From: an uncultured Coriobacteriaceae bacterium | GTDB lineage: Bacteria; Actinomycetota; Coriobacteriia; Coriobacteriales; Atopobiaceae | Length of the DNA: 45,192 nt | Reading direction: 5' to 3' | Assembly (NCBI GenBank): GCA_902777325.1 | Contig: CACYTH010000016.1 | Coordinates: 1-45,192 of the forward strand | Shown here: positions 34,380-41,239 of the stretch, piece by piece | Layout: each line of letters starts with the position of its first letter | How positions within the stretch are numbered: the stretch's first letter is position 1 | Translations under genes and position numbers: made by a program | Notes under the pieces: model-generated | The model's database searches: none | What the model saw: only the letters and a program-made list of their open reading frames with translations | Told to the model about the DNA's origin: nothing

Positions 34380-34523
34380 ATGCCCTACGACCCCTACGAC
34401 CGCTGGCCCGCGCTCTCGCGCCGACAGCAGCTCTACGACTGGCTGTGCGTCCTCGCCCTCGGCCTCATGCTCGCCGCGATCGTGACGTGTGCGGTATTGG
34501 TAGTCGCGGTGATCGGCGCATGA
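34380..34523 (+). CDS. Small membrane protein after the endolysin, 47 aa
   Basis: The ATG at 34380 follows aggaaggtgtag. A charged N-terminus (DPYDRWPALSRRQQ) is followed by one membrane helix, VLALGLMLAAIVTCAVLVVA. The stop overlaps the next start (ATGA). The final phage genes after a lysin often include lysogenic-conversion genes; whether this one is expressed from the prophage is unknown. Confidence 0.5.
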   Translation: MPYDPYDRWPALSRRQQLYDWLCVLALGLMLAAIVTCAVLVVAVIGA

Positions 34524-34684
34524 GACTCAAGATGGTGAATAAGAAATGCCGCCAATGCGGCGATCAGCTCTACCTCTTCCCGAATTCGGAGCGCACCGTC
34601 AAAGGTGGCACCTGGTATGAGGTGTATTGCCCGGAATGCGGGTACCGCGCGGACGGATTCAAGCCAAGACGTTCCAAGCACTAG
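34520..34684 (+). CDS. Zinc-ribbon protein at phage end, 54 aa
   Basis: The start at 34520 overlaps the previous stop. Two CxxC pairs, CRQCG (residues 10-14) and CPECG (residues 37-41), are separated by a beta hairpin that includes GGTWYEVY, the pattern of a small zinc ribbon. The C-terminus is basic (KPRRSKH), suitable for nucleic-acid contact. It is the last gene of the prophage block and is followed by a strong terminator. Confidence 0.6.
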   Translation: MRLKMVNKKCRQCGDQLYLFPNSERTVKGGTWYEVYCPECGYRADGFKPRRSKH

Positions 34685-34690
34685 ATTAGA

Positions 34691-34719
34691 GCCCTCACCC
34701 TTCGGGGTGGGGGCCTTTT
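34691..34719 (+). terminator. Strong intrinsic terminator at the end of the phage operon
   Basis: The ten-pair stem gccctcaccc / gggtgggggc with a ttcg tetraloop is followed by c-tttt. It closes the late operon. Confidence 0.85.
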
Positions 34720-34817
34720 CTCTTAGTCCATGACGATTATTCTATCGGGAATATGCAAAACGTCCGTCGAGTCGCACCGTCGCTTCCGACACGCTCCGAC
34801 ACAAGCGCCGTTTCAAC

Positions 34818-34861
34818 CAAAAACAGGTCAGACGCAACACCACGCCTGACCTGCTGTTTTT
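34818..34861. terminator. Bidirectional terminator between prophage end and tRNA-Pro
   Basis: Caggtcag pairs with ctgacctg around a 14-base loop, flanked by A-rich sequence on the left and ctgttttt on the right. It can stop tRNA-Pro transcripts from the right and late phage transcripts from the left. Confidence 0.65.
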
Positions 34862-34863
34862 AC

Positions 34864-34940
34864 TGGTCGGGGCGACTGGATTCGAACCAGCGACCCTCTG
34901 CTCCCAAAGCAGATGCGCTACCAAGCTGCGCCACGCCCCG
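34864..34940 (-). tRNA. tRNA-Pro (TGG anticodon)
   Basis: Reverse strand, 77 bases with CCA. Acceptor cggggcg/cgccccg, D arm with agcttggtagcg, anticodon loop tttggga (anticodon TGG) in stem ctgc/gcag, and T arm ctgg-ttcgaat-ccag are all present. Its 3' end faces the prophage. Tyrosine integrases often use tRNA 3' ends, so this is the probable attachment gene of the left prophage. Confidence 0.92.
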
Positions 34941-34995
34941 AATGTGAGACACAAGTATAGGTCAGCTGCCTACCCGCGGCAAACAAATCCACAAC

Positions 34996-35760
34996 CTATG
35001 CGAGACCAAAGTGCGCGAGTCCCAGCGCCACGCCGCCCTCGTCGATGTCGGCCGTGACAAACTCCGCGGCCTCCTTAAGCTCGTCGACCGCGTTGCCCAT
35101 GGCAATCCCGTGCCCCGCCGCCACGATCATCGACAGGTCGTTGATGCCGTCGCCAAACGCATAGGTGTCCTCGTTCGCCACACCCAGCGCCGCCGCCACG
35201 CCACGCACGGCATCGCCCTTGTCGGCACCAATCACGGTCACGTCCGCGGAGGGGTGCGGCCCGTGCGGGTTGACCAGACACGCGTCACCCAGGGCCTCCG
35301 TCGCCCGCGCGCGATGCTCTGCGTCGTCAAAGTAGATGTCAAAGTTGTACGCATGGATGGCCGCCGGGTCCTCGATGCGGGGGAGATGCCCCAGCTTGAG
35401 CACGGGCTCGGCCACCGGGCGGTACTTCTCCTCGCCGCCATACCACGCGTCGCGCTCGCCAAAGAAGGCGTAGCCCGCGCCTACCGCGTCAAGCGCGCTC
35501 GTGAACTGCGTCACCTGCTCGGCCGTGAGCTGTGCGTCCACCAGCGTGCGCTCGCCCATAAAGGCCATCCGCCCGTTGGAGCACACAAAGCCGTCGGCGT
35601 AGTCGCCAAAGTTGGCCTCCACGTAGGCGCGCGCCCTGCCCGTGCAGATGAACACGAGGTCGCCGTTGACGCGCATGCGACGCAGCGCCTCGGCTGCGCT
35701 CTCGGGTACCACCGTGCCCGTGGCCAGCGTTCCGTCGATGTCAAAGAAAGCGATGCGCAT
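34996..35760 (-). CDS. Cof-type HAD-IIB phosphatase, 254 aa
   Basis: A cytosolic HAD hydrolase acting on small phosphorylated metabolites such as sugar or nucleotide phosphates (family knowledge). Motif I FFDIDGTLATG holds D7 and D9; motif II is FICTGR; motif III/IV includes the Lys in GADKGDAVRGVA and FGDGINDLSMI with the metal aspartates. The C2-type cap lies between motifs II and III. The ribosome site on the minus strand is aggaggag. The gene diverges from the peroxidase gene. Confidence 0.9.
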   Translation of the reverse strand: MRIAFFDIDGTLATGTVVPESAAEALRRMRVNGDLVFICTGRARAYVEANFGDYADGFVCSNGRMAFMGERTLVDAQLTAEQVTQFTSALDAVGAGYAFFGERDAWYGGEEKYRPVAEPVLKLGHLPRIEDPAAIHAYNFDIYFDDAEHRARATEALGDACLVNPHGPHPSADVTVIGADKGDAVRGVAAALGVANEDTYAFGDGINDLSMIVAAGHGIAMGNAVDELKEAAEFVTADIDEGGVALGLAHFGLA

Positions 35761-35828
35761 AGGTCCCTCCTCCTGTTGGTCTGTCCAAGATTATGACCGA
35801 AAATGGCTGATAAATCGTCAGGTATCCG

Positions 35829-35857
35829 TTGTCTGCCGGCAAACTTTAGTGTACAAT
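35829..35857 (+). promoter_or_regulatory. Sigma-70-type promoter of the glutathione peroxidase gene
   Basis: TTGTCT (35829-35834) and TACAAT (35852-35857) are separated by exactly 17 bases. The start codon is 36 bases after the -10 box. Confidence 0.7.
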
Positions 35858-35892
35858 TGATTAGTACGCAAATAAAAAAGAAAGGATCAACC

Positions 35893-36432
35893 ATGGCAGT
35901 CTATGATCATGTTGCAGTCAAGCCCGACGGAACCGAGGTCGCCCTGTCCGACTACGCTGGCAAGGTCCTGCTCATCGTCAACACCGCCACCGGCTGCGGC
36001 TTCACCCCGCAGTACGAGGAGCTCGAGGCCGTGTACGCCAAGTACCGCGAGCAGGGCTTTGAGATTCTCGACTTCCCCTGCAACCAGTTTGCCAACCAGG
36101 CTCCCGAGAGCGACGAGGAGATTCACCAGTTCTGCACCCTCAAGTTTGGTACCGAGTTCCCGCAGTTCAAGAAGGGTGACGTCAACGGCGAGAACGCCAA
36201 CCCGCTGTTCGTCGAGCTTGCCACCGAGAAGCCGTTCCAGGGCTTTGACGGGCTCAAGGCCGTTGTCATGAACAAGGTCGCCAAGAGTGTCGACAAGGAG
36301 TTCGGCGAGAAGGCCTACATCAAGTGGAACTTCACCAAGTTCCTCATCGCGCGCGACGGCACCATCGTCGAGCGCTTCGAGCCGACGGCCAAGATGTCCA
36401 AGGTCGAGGAGGCGGTTGCAGCCCAGCTGTAG
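35893..36432 (+). CDS. Glutathione peroxidase family protein (thiol peroxidase), 179 aa
   Basis: Reduces hydroperoxides, in bacteria usually using thioredoxin. The catalytic Cys is C35 in NTATGCGFTPQ. FPCNQFANQAP supplies the conserved Gln and a further Cys (C63, possibly resolving), and the Trp occurs in KWNFTKFL, completing the tetrad. Cysteine rather than selenocysteine is encoded at the active site. The start at 35893 follows aaaggatc; it diverges from the phosphatase and has its own promoter and terminator. No signal peptide is seen. Confidence 0.92.
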   Translation: MAVYDHVAVKPDGTEVALSDYAGKVLLIVNTATGCGFTPQYEELEAVYAKYREQGFEILDFPCNQFANQAPESDEEIHQFCTLKFGTEFPQFKKGDVNGENANPLFVELATEKPFQGFDGLKAVVMNKVAKSVDKEFGEKAYIKWNFTKFLIARDGTIVERFEPTAKMSKVEEAVAAQL

Positions 36433-36474
36433 CGCCGCGCCCCGGTTTGGGGGCTTGCGTTTGTGGGTATGATG

Positions 36475-36512
36475 AGAGGCGCGCGGCTCATGGCGAGCCC
36501 GCGCCTCTTTTG
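36475..36512 (+). terminator. Terminator after glutathione peroxidase
   Basis: Agaggcgc pairs with gcgcctct, with an inner ggct/agcc stem, followed by tttg. Confidence 0.7.
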
Positions 36513-36561
36513 TTTTGGGTGTCCGGGCGGCGGGTGCTGCGCGGGCGATAGGGGAGGACGT

Positions 36562-37722
36562 ATGGACGACGTGGAGCAGGCAACGATGGGCCAGGCGGGG
36601 CAGACGCAGGCGATCAGCCGCGATGCGGGCATCGTGCGCACGAGCACCATCGGCATCGCGTCAAACGTCCTGCTCGCGGGCTTCAAGGCGGCTGTGGGCC
36701 TGCTCTCCAACTCCATCGCGATCGTGCTCGACGCGGTCAACAACCTCTCCGACGCACTCTCATCGGTCATCACCATCGTGGGCACCAAGCTGGCCAACAG
36801 ACCCGCCGATCGCGAGCACCCCTTTGGCCATGGCCGCACCGAGTACATAACCACCATTGTGATTGCGGCCATCGTTGCCTGGGCGGGCGTGAGCTCGCTC
36901 ACCGAGTCGATCGACCGCATCATCCATCCCCAGGCCGCCCGCTACGACTGGGTGACGCTGGGTGTGGTGGTCGTCGCCGTTGCGGCCAAGATCGCGCTCG
37001 GGCTCTACACCAAGGCGCAGGGCGCGCGCCTACGCTCCGACTCCCTGGTGGCGAGTGGCACCGACGCGCTCATGGACTCGATTATCTCGGCATCCACGCT
37101 GGTGGCGGCCCTTGTCTACCTGCTTTCGGGTGTGAGCTTGGAGGCGTGGCTCGGTGCGGTCATCTCGCTCGTCATCATCAAGAGCGGCGTTGACATCCTG
37201 CGCGAGGCCATCAGCCACATCCTGGGGGAGCGCGTGAGCCACGAGCTGTCGACAGGCATCAAGCGCACGGTCGGGGAGGTGCCGGGCGTGCTCGGCGTGT
37301 ACGACCTGGTGCTGCACGACTACGGCCCCGATCGCCTCTCCGGCAGCGTGCACGTGGAGGTGGACGAGAGCATGACCGCGCGCGAGGTGGATGCGCTCAC
37401 GCGTGCGGTGCAGCTGGCCGTGATGCGGGAGCACGGGATCCTGCTGCACACGGTGGGCATCTACTCGGTCAATGCCAGCGATGGCGGCGAGATCGGGGCC
37501 ATCCGCCAGGCGCTGCTCAAGTGGGCCAACGACGAGATGTACGTGATTCAGGTGCATGGCTTCTACGCGGACGTGGAGGCCAAGGAGGTCACCTTCGACC
37601 TGGTGGTGAGCTGGGATGCGCCCGACCGCCGCGCCGTGGTGGACGCGGTCGTCGGGCGGCTGCAGGAGCAGTTCCCCGACTATCACTTCTACGCCAACCT
37701 CGACGCGGACGTGAGCGACTAG
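36562..37722 (+). CDS. Cation diffusion facilitator transporter, 386 aa
   Basis: CDF proteins export divalent metals (Zn, Fe, Co, Mn, Mg) in exchange for protons. The start at 36562 follows ggggaggacg. The membrane part (residues about 20-215) shows SNSIAIVLDAVNNLSDALSS with the first metal site, HPFGHGRTEY, and DSLVASGTDALMDS with the second; six helices are countable. The C-terminal cytoplasmic part (about 225-386) has the CDF ferredoxin-like domain (GVYDLVLHDYGPDRLSGSVHVEV), which is longer than usual. Metal specificity cannot be read here. Confidence 0.9.
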   Translation: MDDVEQATMGQAGQTQAISRDAGIVRTSTIGIASNVLLAGFKAAVGLLSNSIAIVLDAVNNLSDALSSVITIVGTKLANRPADREHPFGHGRTEYITTIVIAAIVAWAGVSSLTESIDRIIHPQAARYDWVTLGVVVVAVAAKIALGLYTKAQGARLRSDSLVASGTDALMDSIISASTLVAALVYLLSGVSLEAWLGAVISLVIIKSGVDILREAISHILGERVSHELSTGIKRTVGEVPGVLGVYDLVLHDYGPDRLSGSVHVEVDESMTAREVDALTRAVQLAVMREHGILLHTVGIYSVNASDGGEIGAIRQALLKWANDEMYVIQVHGFYADVEAKEVTFDLVVSWDAPDRRAVVDAVVGRLQEQFPDYHFYANLDADVSD

Positions 37723-37731
37723 CGAGCTAGG

Positions 37732-37819
37732 GCGGGTGACACACTATCTCCGTGGGAGTTTCTGTGTCACGCGCAGGCGCGTGACACAGAAACTCCCACG
37801 GAGATAGTGTGTCGCCCGC
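37732..37819. repeat. Near-perfect 43-bp inverted repeat (palindromic element)
   Basis: Left arm 37732-37774 and right arm 37777-37819 differ at one base, with a 2-base centre. Each arm also contains an inner pair gtgacac...gtgtcac. There is no T run for a terminator. It stands between the CDF gene and the GntR operon promoter. A mobile palindromic unit or repeated extragenic element is most likely. Confidence 0.8.
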
Positions 37820-37841
37820 ACCCACAATCTTGTGAAGATGC

Positions 37842-37893
37842 TTGACAGCCGTGTCACTCCCTGCAAAACTGTACTAAGTGAACTAATACAGTT
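37842..37893 (+). promoter_or_regulatory. Promoter and palindromic operator of the GntR-ABC operon
   Basis: TTGACA at 37842-37847 is a consensus -35 box; a weak -10 falls near 37865-37870. Overlapping and following it is the inverted repeat aactgta (37867-37873) / tacagtt (37887-37893), a fitting operator for the YtrA-type regulator encoded 20 bases downstream, suggesting autoregulation. Confidence 0.6.
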
Positions 37894-37913
37894 AGACACA
37901 AGGAGGTGAGTGC

Positions 37914-38276
37914 ATGATCAGCATCGACAGCCGAGATCCCCGGCCGCTCTACGAGCAGGTGGTCGACAACTTCCGCAAGCTCATTGTGGCGGGCGCCCTC
38001 CAGCCTGACGACAAGCTGCCCTCGGTGCGTAGTCTGGCAACGCAGTTGGCCATCAACCCCAACACCATCCAACGCGCGTATCGTGAGCTAGAGGCCCAGG
38101 GTTACGTGTATTCGTCGGCGGGGCGGGGGAGCTTTGTCGCCTCCTCGGGCGAGACCAACGAGCTGCATCGTCAGGAGCTCCTGGCGAGCTTCGACTCGCT
38201 GGTCTGCGAGCTCGAAGACGTGGGGATCACCCGCGAGCAGCTGATGGCACGTCTCAAGAAAGGTGGTGCGCAATGA
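37914..38276 (+). CDS. GntR-family regulator, YtrA type, 120 aa
   Basis: The ATG at 37914 follows aaggaggtg. The winged HTH covers residues about 8-76: PLYEQVVDNFRKLIVAGAL, LPSVRSLATQLAINPNTIQRAYRELEAQGYVYS and GRGSFVA. Only about 40 residues follow, the short dimerisation helix of the YtrA subgroup, which commonly controls ABC exporters of envelope-stress type. The stop overlaps the ATPase start (ATGA). The operator palindrome upstream supports local control. Confidence 0.9.
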   Translation: MISIDSRDPRPLYEQVVDNFRKLIVAGALQPDDKLPSVRSLATQLAINPNTIQRAYRELEAQGYVYSSAGRGSFVASSGETNELHRQELLASFDSLVCELEDVGITREQLMARLKKGGAQ

Positions 38277-39157
38277 TCCAAGTGAGTGGCCTCTGCAAGG
38301 CCTTCGGCGAGGTGCGTGCCCTCGACAGGCTCAATATGCATGTTGAGCCCGGTTCCATCTATGGCCTGGTCGGCCCCAACGGCGCCGGCAAGACAACGCT
38401 TCTGCAGCACGTGGCAGGCGTCATGCGTCCCGACGCGGGGTCGGTGCTTGTCGGAGGCGAGCCCGTTTTCGAGTCTCCGCAGGTCAAGGAGCGCATGGCA
38501 TACGTTCCCAGCGACTTCTACTTCTTCCATCAGGCGCGTGTGAGCGACATGCGTGCCCTGCATGCGTCGCTCTTTCCGCGCTTTGGCGTCGAGCGCTTCG
38601 ACAGCCTCATCAAGACCTACGAGCTCGACCCAAGCCGCCAGGTGCGTTCGCTCTCCAAGGGCATGCAAAAGCAGCTGGCTTTCTGTCTGGCGCTGGCTTG
38701 CAGCCCCGACGTCCTTCTGCTCGACGAGCCGCTGGACGGTCTCGATCCCATGGCGCGTCACTCCGTGCTCGGCCACGTGATGGAGGAGGTCGCCTCCCGC
38801 CAGATGACCGTTCTCGTCAGCTCGCACAACCTGCGCGAGCTCGCCGACATCTGCGATCACGTGGGCATCGTGCAGGAGGGGCACATGTGCCTGGAGCGCA
38901 GCCTGGAGGACCTGCAGGGTGGCTTCGTCAAGGTGCAGGTTGCCTTCGCGCCGGAGAGCGACACCGTCCCGACGGGGCTCGACGTCTTGCACCAGGAGAA
39001 GCAGGGCCGCCTGCACACGCTGGTGGTGCGCGGCACGGCAGACGCGGTGGAGGGCCTGCTCACCCAGCAGGGCGCCACGTTTGTCAACGTCCTGCCGCTC
39101 TCCCTCGAGGAGATCTTCATCTACGAGATTGGGGGTGCCCAACATGAAGAGCTCTAG
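38273..39157 (+). CDS. ABC transporter ATP-binding protein (YtrB-like), 294 aa
   Basis: The ATPase partner of the membrane protein encoded next. Walker A GPNGAGKTT at about residues 37-45, signature LSKGMQKQL at about 126-134, Walker B LLLDEPLDGLDP at about 146-157, and the switch His in SSHNL are all present. The C-terminal 80 residues are the extension common to ABC-2 exporter ATPases. It starts inside the regulator stop and overlaps the permease gene by 14 bases. With the YtrA-type regulator, this points to an efflux or cell-wall-stress exporter (inference). Confidence 0.92.
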   Translation: MIQVSGLCKAFGEVRALDRLNMHVEPGSIYGLVGPNGAGKTTLLQHVAGVMRPDAGSVLVGGEPVFESPQVKERMAYVPSDFYFFHQARVSDMRALHASLFPRFGVERFDSLIKTYELDPSRQVRSLSKGMQKQLAFCLALACSPDVLLLDEPLDGLDPMARHSVLGHVMEEVASRQMTVLVSSHNLRELADICDHVGIVQEGHMCLERSLEDLQGGFVKVQVAFAPESDTVPTGLDVLHQEKQGRLHTLVVRGTADAVEGLLTQQGATFVNVLPLSLEEIFIYEIGGAQHEEL

Positions 39158-40964
39158 CCTTCTGAGTCCCGGCCTGGTAAAGAGCGGTCTTAGGCGCTAC
39201 TGGCCACTCTGGCTGGCTGGATTTGTCGCCCTGCTGCTGCTTGTCGTGCTGCCCGCATACGTGAGCGTGCCCATGATCATCGGCGAGGCCGGAAGCCCCG
39301 CCGACCGTGAGTCTGCGCTCGACTTCTTCTGGTCGACCATGAGCTTCCAAGCGTGGATCTACGCGCTTGTCAGCGCGCTTGTGGTGGCGCTCACGCTGAA
39401 CGACCACCTCTTCGACAGCCGCGCGGCCACCTTCGTGGGCTCGCTGCCCCTGCGTCGGACTACGGTCTTTGCGTCCACCTTTGCGAGTGGAATGCTCGTG
39501 CTGGTTGCGCTTCCGGCCGTGACGAGCCTCTGCCTGATGCCGCTTTGCCTGGCGCTTGGCCAGGTCTTCTCGCCAATGCGCGTGATGGAGTGGTTTGCGC
39601 TCGCCGTAACGCTTGGCTTCGTGTTCTACTCGTTTGCCCAGCTATCGTGCCATGCTTCGGGCACGCGCCTGGTTGCCACGCTGATCTACGGCGTCATTGG
39701 CTTTCTTGCGATATGCATCGAGGCGGCTGCGCGCCTGTTGATGTCCGCGCTTGTGTATGGCCTCAGTTCCGACGAGATTGCCTTCGACTGGCTTGCGCCG
39801 GGGGCGCACATTCTCAGCACCTTGACCCTGCGCTATCCCGACAGGGGCATCGCGTGGATGGAGCTGGCTCCGTACGTGCTGGTCGCCTGCTCTGCCGCGG
39901 CTGCCGCTGCCTGGCTGTTCGGCCGCCGCGAGCTTGAGTCCGCCGGCGACGGCGTGCTCTTCGAGCCGCTGCGCAAGGCCCTCAAGTGCCTGGCAGGCAT
40001 CTCGCTGGCACTGCTCTTTGCCTCGGTCTATCGCCTTCTGGACGTGACCTCTGCCTTCAGCGGACTCCCCATTGGCACTGGTGATCTGCTGGTCATAGCC
40101 GTGCTCCTTGCGGTTGGCGCCTTCCTGGGGGTCCTGTTTGCCGACATGATCATGAGCCGCAGTACCCACGTGCTCAAAAGCTGCTGGCGCGAAGGCCTTG
40201 CGGTGACGTGCGTGATGCTGGCCTTCCTCGGTGCGTGCCGCGTGGACCTGCTGAGGGTGGGGCGCTACGTCCCCAAGTCCGATGAGGTCGAGATGGTCAT
40301 CCTGACCTGCGACCATGTCTCTGATTCGATCGAGATCACCTCCCCGGAGGGCATCGAGGACACCCGCGCGCTGCAGCAGCACCTGATTGACTACGGTGGA
40401 ATCAGCGACATGAAAACGGACCTCACCTTCACGATTGATGTGAGCTACAAGCTCAAGAACGGTCGCTTTGTCCACAGGTCCTATCCCATCGTCACGAACT
40501 TCCCCATAGCATTTGAGGGGGAGGGGCATGAAGGCCCCGACTCGCAGCTGCTGCGCGAGTTCGCAGGAATCGCGGATGGCGACGAGGGCCGTGCGGCTAG
40601 GTTCTCCAAGGTCCTTGAGCTCAAGGACAATGCGAGCGTGCAGATCGAGTACCTGCTTGAAGATGGTAGCTACTCGTCCGTAAGCCTTCACGGCGCGGAA
40701 GCGACCGACTTTGTCCAGAACGTGCTTCTGACCGATCTGATGGAGGAGCGCGCCGGCGAGATTCTCTACGAGATGACATCTAGCGAGGATATGGCCGAGT
40801 ACGACGCGGTGGTGTACGTGGATGACCTGATGGAGTCGAAGGCGGCAGGTTATGAGGTGTACACCGAGAGCCTGCAGCTGAGTGAGGGCACTCCCCACAT
40901 CTTGGCGTGGCTGGAAGAGCATCACCCCGAGATCAAGCTGATCGAGGTGGACTACGACGGCTAG
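39144..40964 (+). CDS. ABC transporter permease with large extracellular C-terminal part, 606 aa
   Basis: The ATG at 39144 overlaps the ATPase gene. Multiple hydrophobic segments are visible at residues about 18-42, 65-85, 100-130, 138-165, 180-205 and 245-265, then further ones at about 285-375, giving at least eight helices. After residue about 380 the protein is soluble, with beta and helical patches (VEMVILTCDHVSDSIEI, LTDLMEERAGEILYEM). It fits ABC-2 permeases of YtrC/D type, but the long C-terminal domain has no recognised function. Expected location is the cytoplasmic membrane. Confidence 0.8.
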   Translation: MKSSSLLSPGLVKSGLRRYWPLWLAGFVALLLLVVLPAYVSVPMIIGEAGSPADRESALDFFWSTMSFQAWIYALVSALVVALTLNDHLFDSRAATFVGSLPLRRTTVFASTFASGMLVLVALPAVTSLCLMPLCLALGQVFSPMRVMEWFALAVTLGFVFYSFAQLSCHASGTRLVATLIYGVIGFLAICIEAAARLLMSALVYGLSSDEIAFDWLAPGAHILSTLTLRYPDRGIAWMELAPYVLVACSAAAAAAWLFGRRELESAGDGVLFEPLRKALKCLAGISLALLFASVYRLLDVTSAFSGLPIGTGDLLVIAVLLAVGAFLGVLFADMIMSRSTHVLKSCWREGLAVTCVMLAFLGACRVDLLRVGRYVPKSDEVEMVILTCDHVSDSIEITSPEGIEDTRALQQHLIDYGGISDMKTDLTFTIDVSYKLKNGRFVHRSYPIVTNFPIAFEGEGHEGPDSQLLREFAGIADGDEGRAARFSKVLELKDNASVQIEYLLEDGSYSSVSLHGAEATDFVQNVLLTDLMEERAGEILYEMTSSEDMAEYDAVVYVDDLMESKAAGYEVYTESLQLSEGTPHILAWLEEHHPEIKLIEVDYDG

Positions 40965-41002
40965 TCGCTGCTGATTTGCCAGATCGCAGGCATCTTTAGA
41001 GC

Positions 41003-41032
41003 GGGAAGGGGCGGCCGAGGCCGCCCCTTCCC
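41003..41032 (+). terminator. Strong terminator-like hairpin after the ABC operon
   Basis: Gggaaggggcggcc pairs with ggccgccccttccc around gag; no long T run follows. It probably ends the GntR-ABC transcript. Confidence 0.6.
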
Positions 41033-41073
41033 ATGTCTGGCGAGGCTAAACTGCATACGTTTCTGTGCCAGGG

Positions 41074-41177
41074 TGGCAACTTGCAAATATTTGTGCAAAT
41101 TAGGGCTCTAGTGAGCTTCCCGCGCTGCACCCAAGCTCACTAGGCGGCTAACTTGCACAGATTTGTGCAAGTTGCCA
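41074..41177. repeat. Imperfect 45-bp inverted repeat with internal TTGCA palindromes
   Basis: Arms 41074-41118 and 41133-41177 match at most positions, with a 14-base centre. Each arm carries a smaller palindrome of the form ttgca...tgcaa. A third A/T-rich palindrome, tatgcat...tatgcat, lies at 41194-41220. There is no gene here. It could be a mobile palindromic element or a cluster of binding sites. Confidence 0.7.
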
Positions 41178-41239
41178 TCTTGGCATTTTCTGATATGCAT
41201 AACTCTACAGATTTATGCATCTATAGAGCATACTGTGTG

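Noticed and set aside
34742..34954. Small frames over the tRNA-Pro region on both strands
   Set aside because: They are translations of the tRNA and terminator sequence; similar false proteins are often annotated at tRNA genes.
35893..36432. Selenocysteine form of glutathione peroxidase
   Set aside because: The active-site codon is TGC (Cys), with no in-frame TGA.
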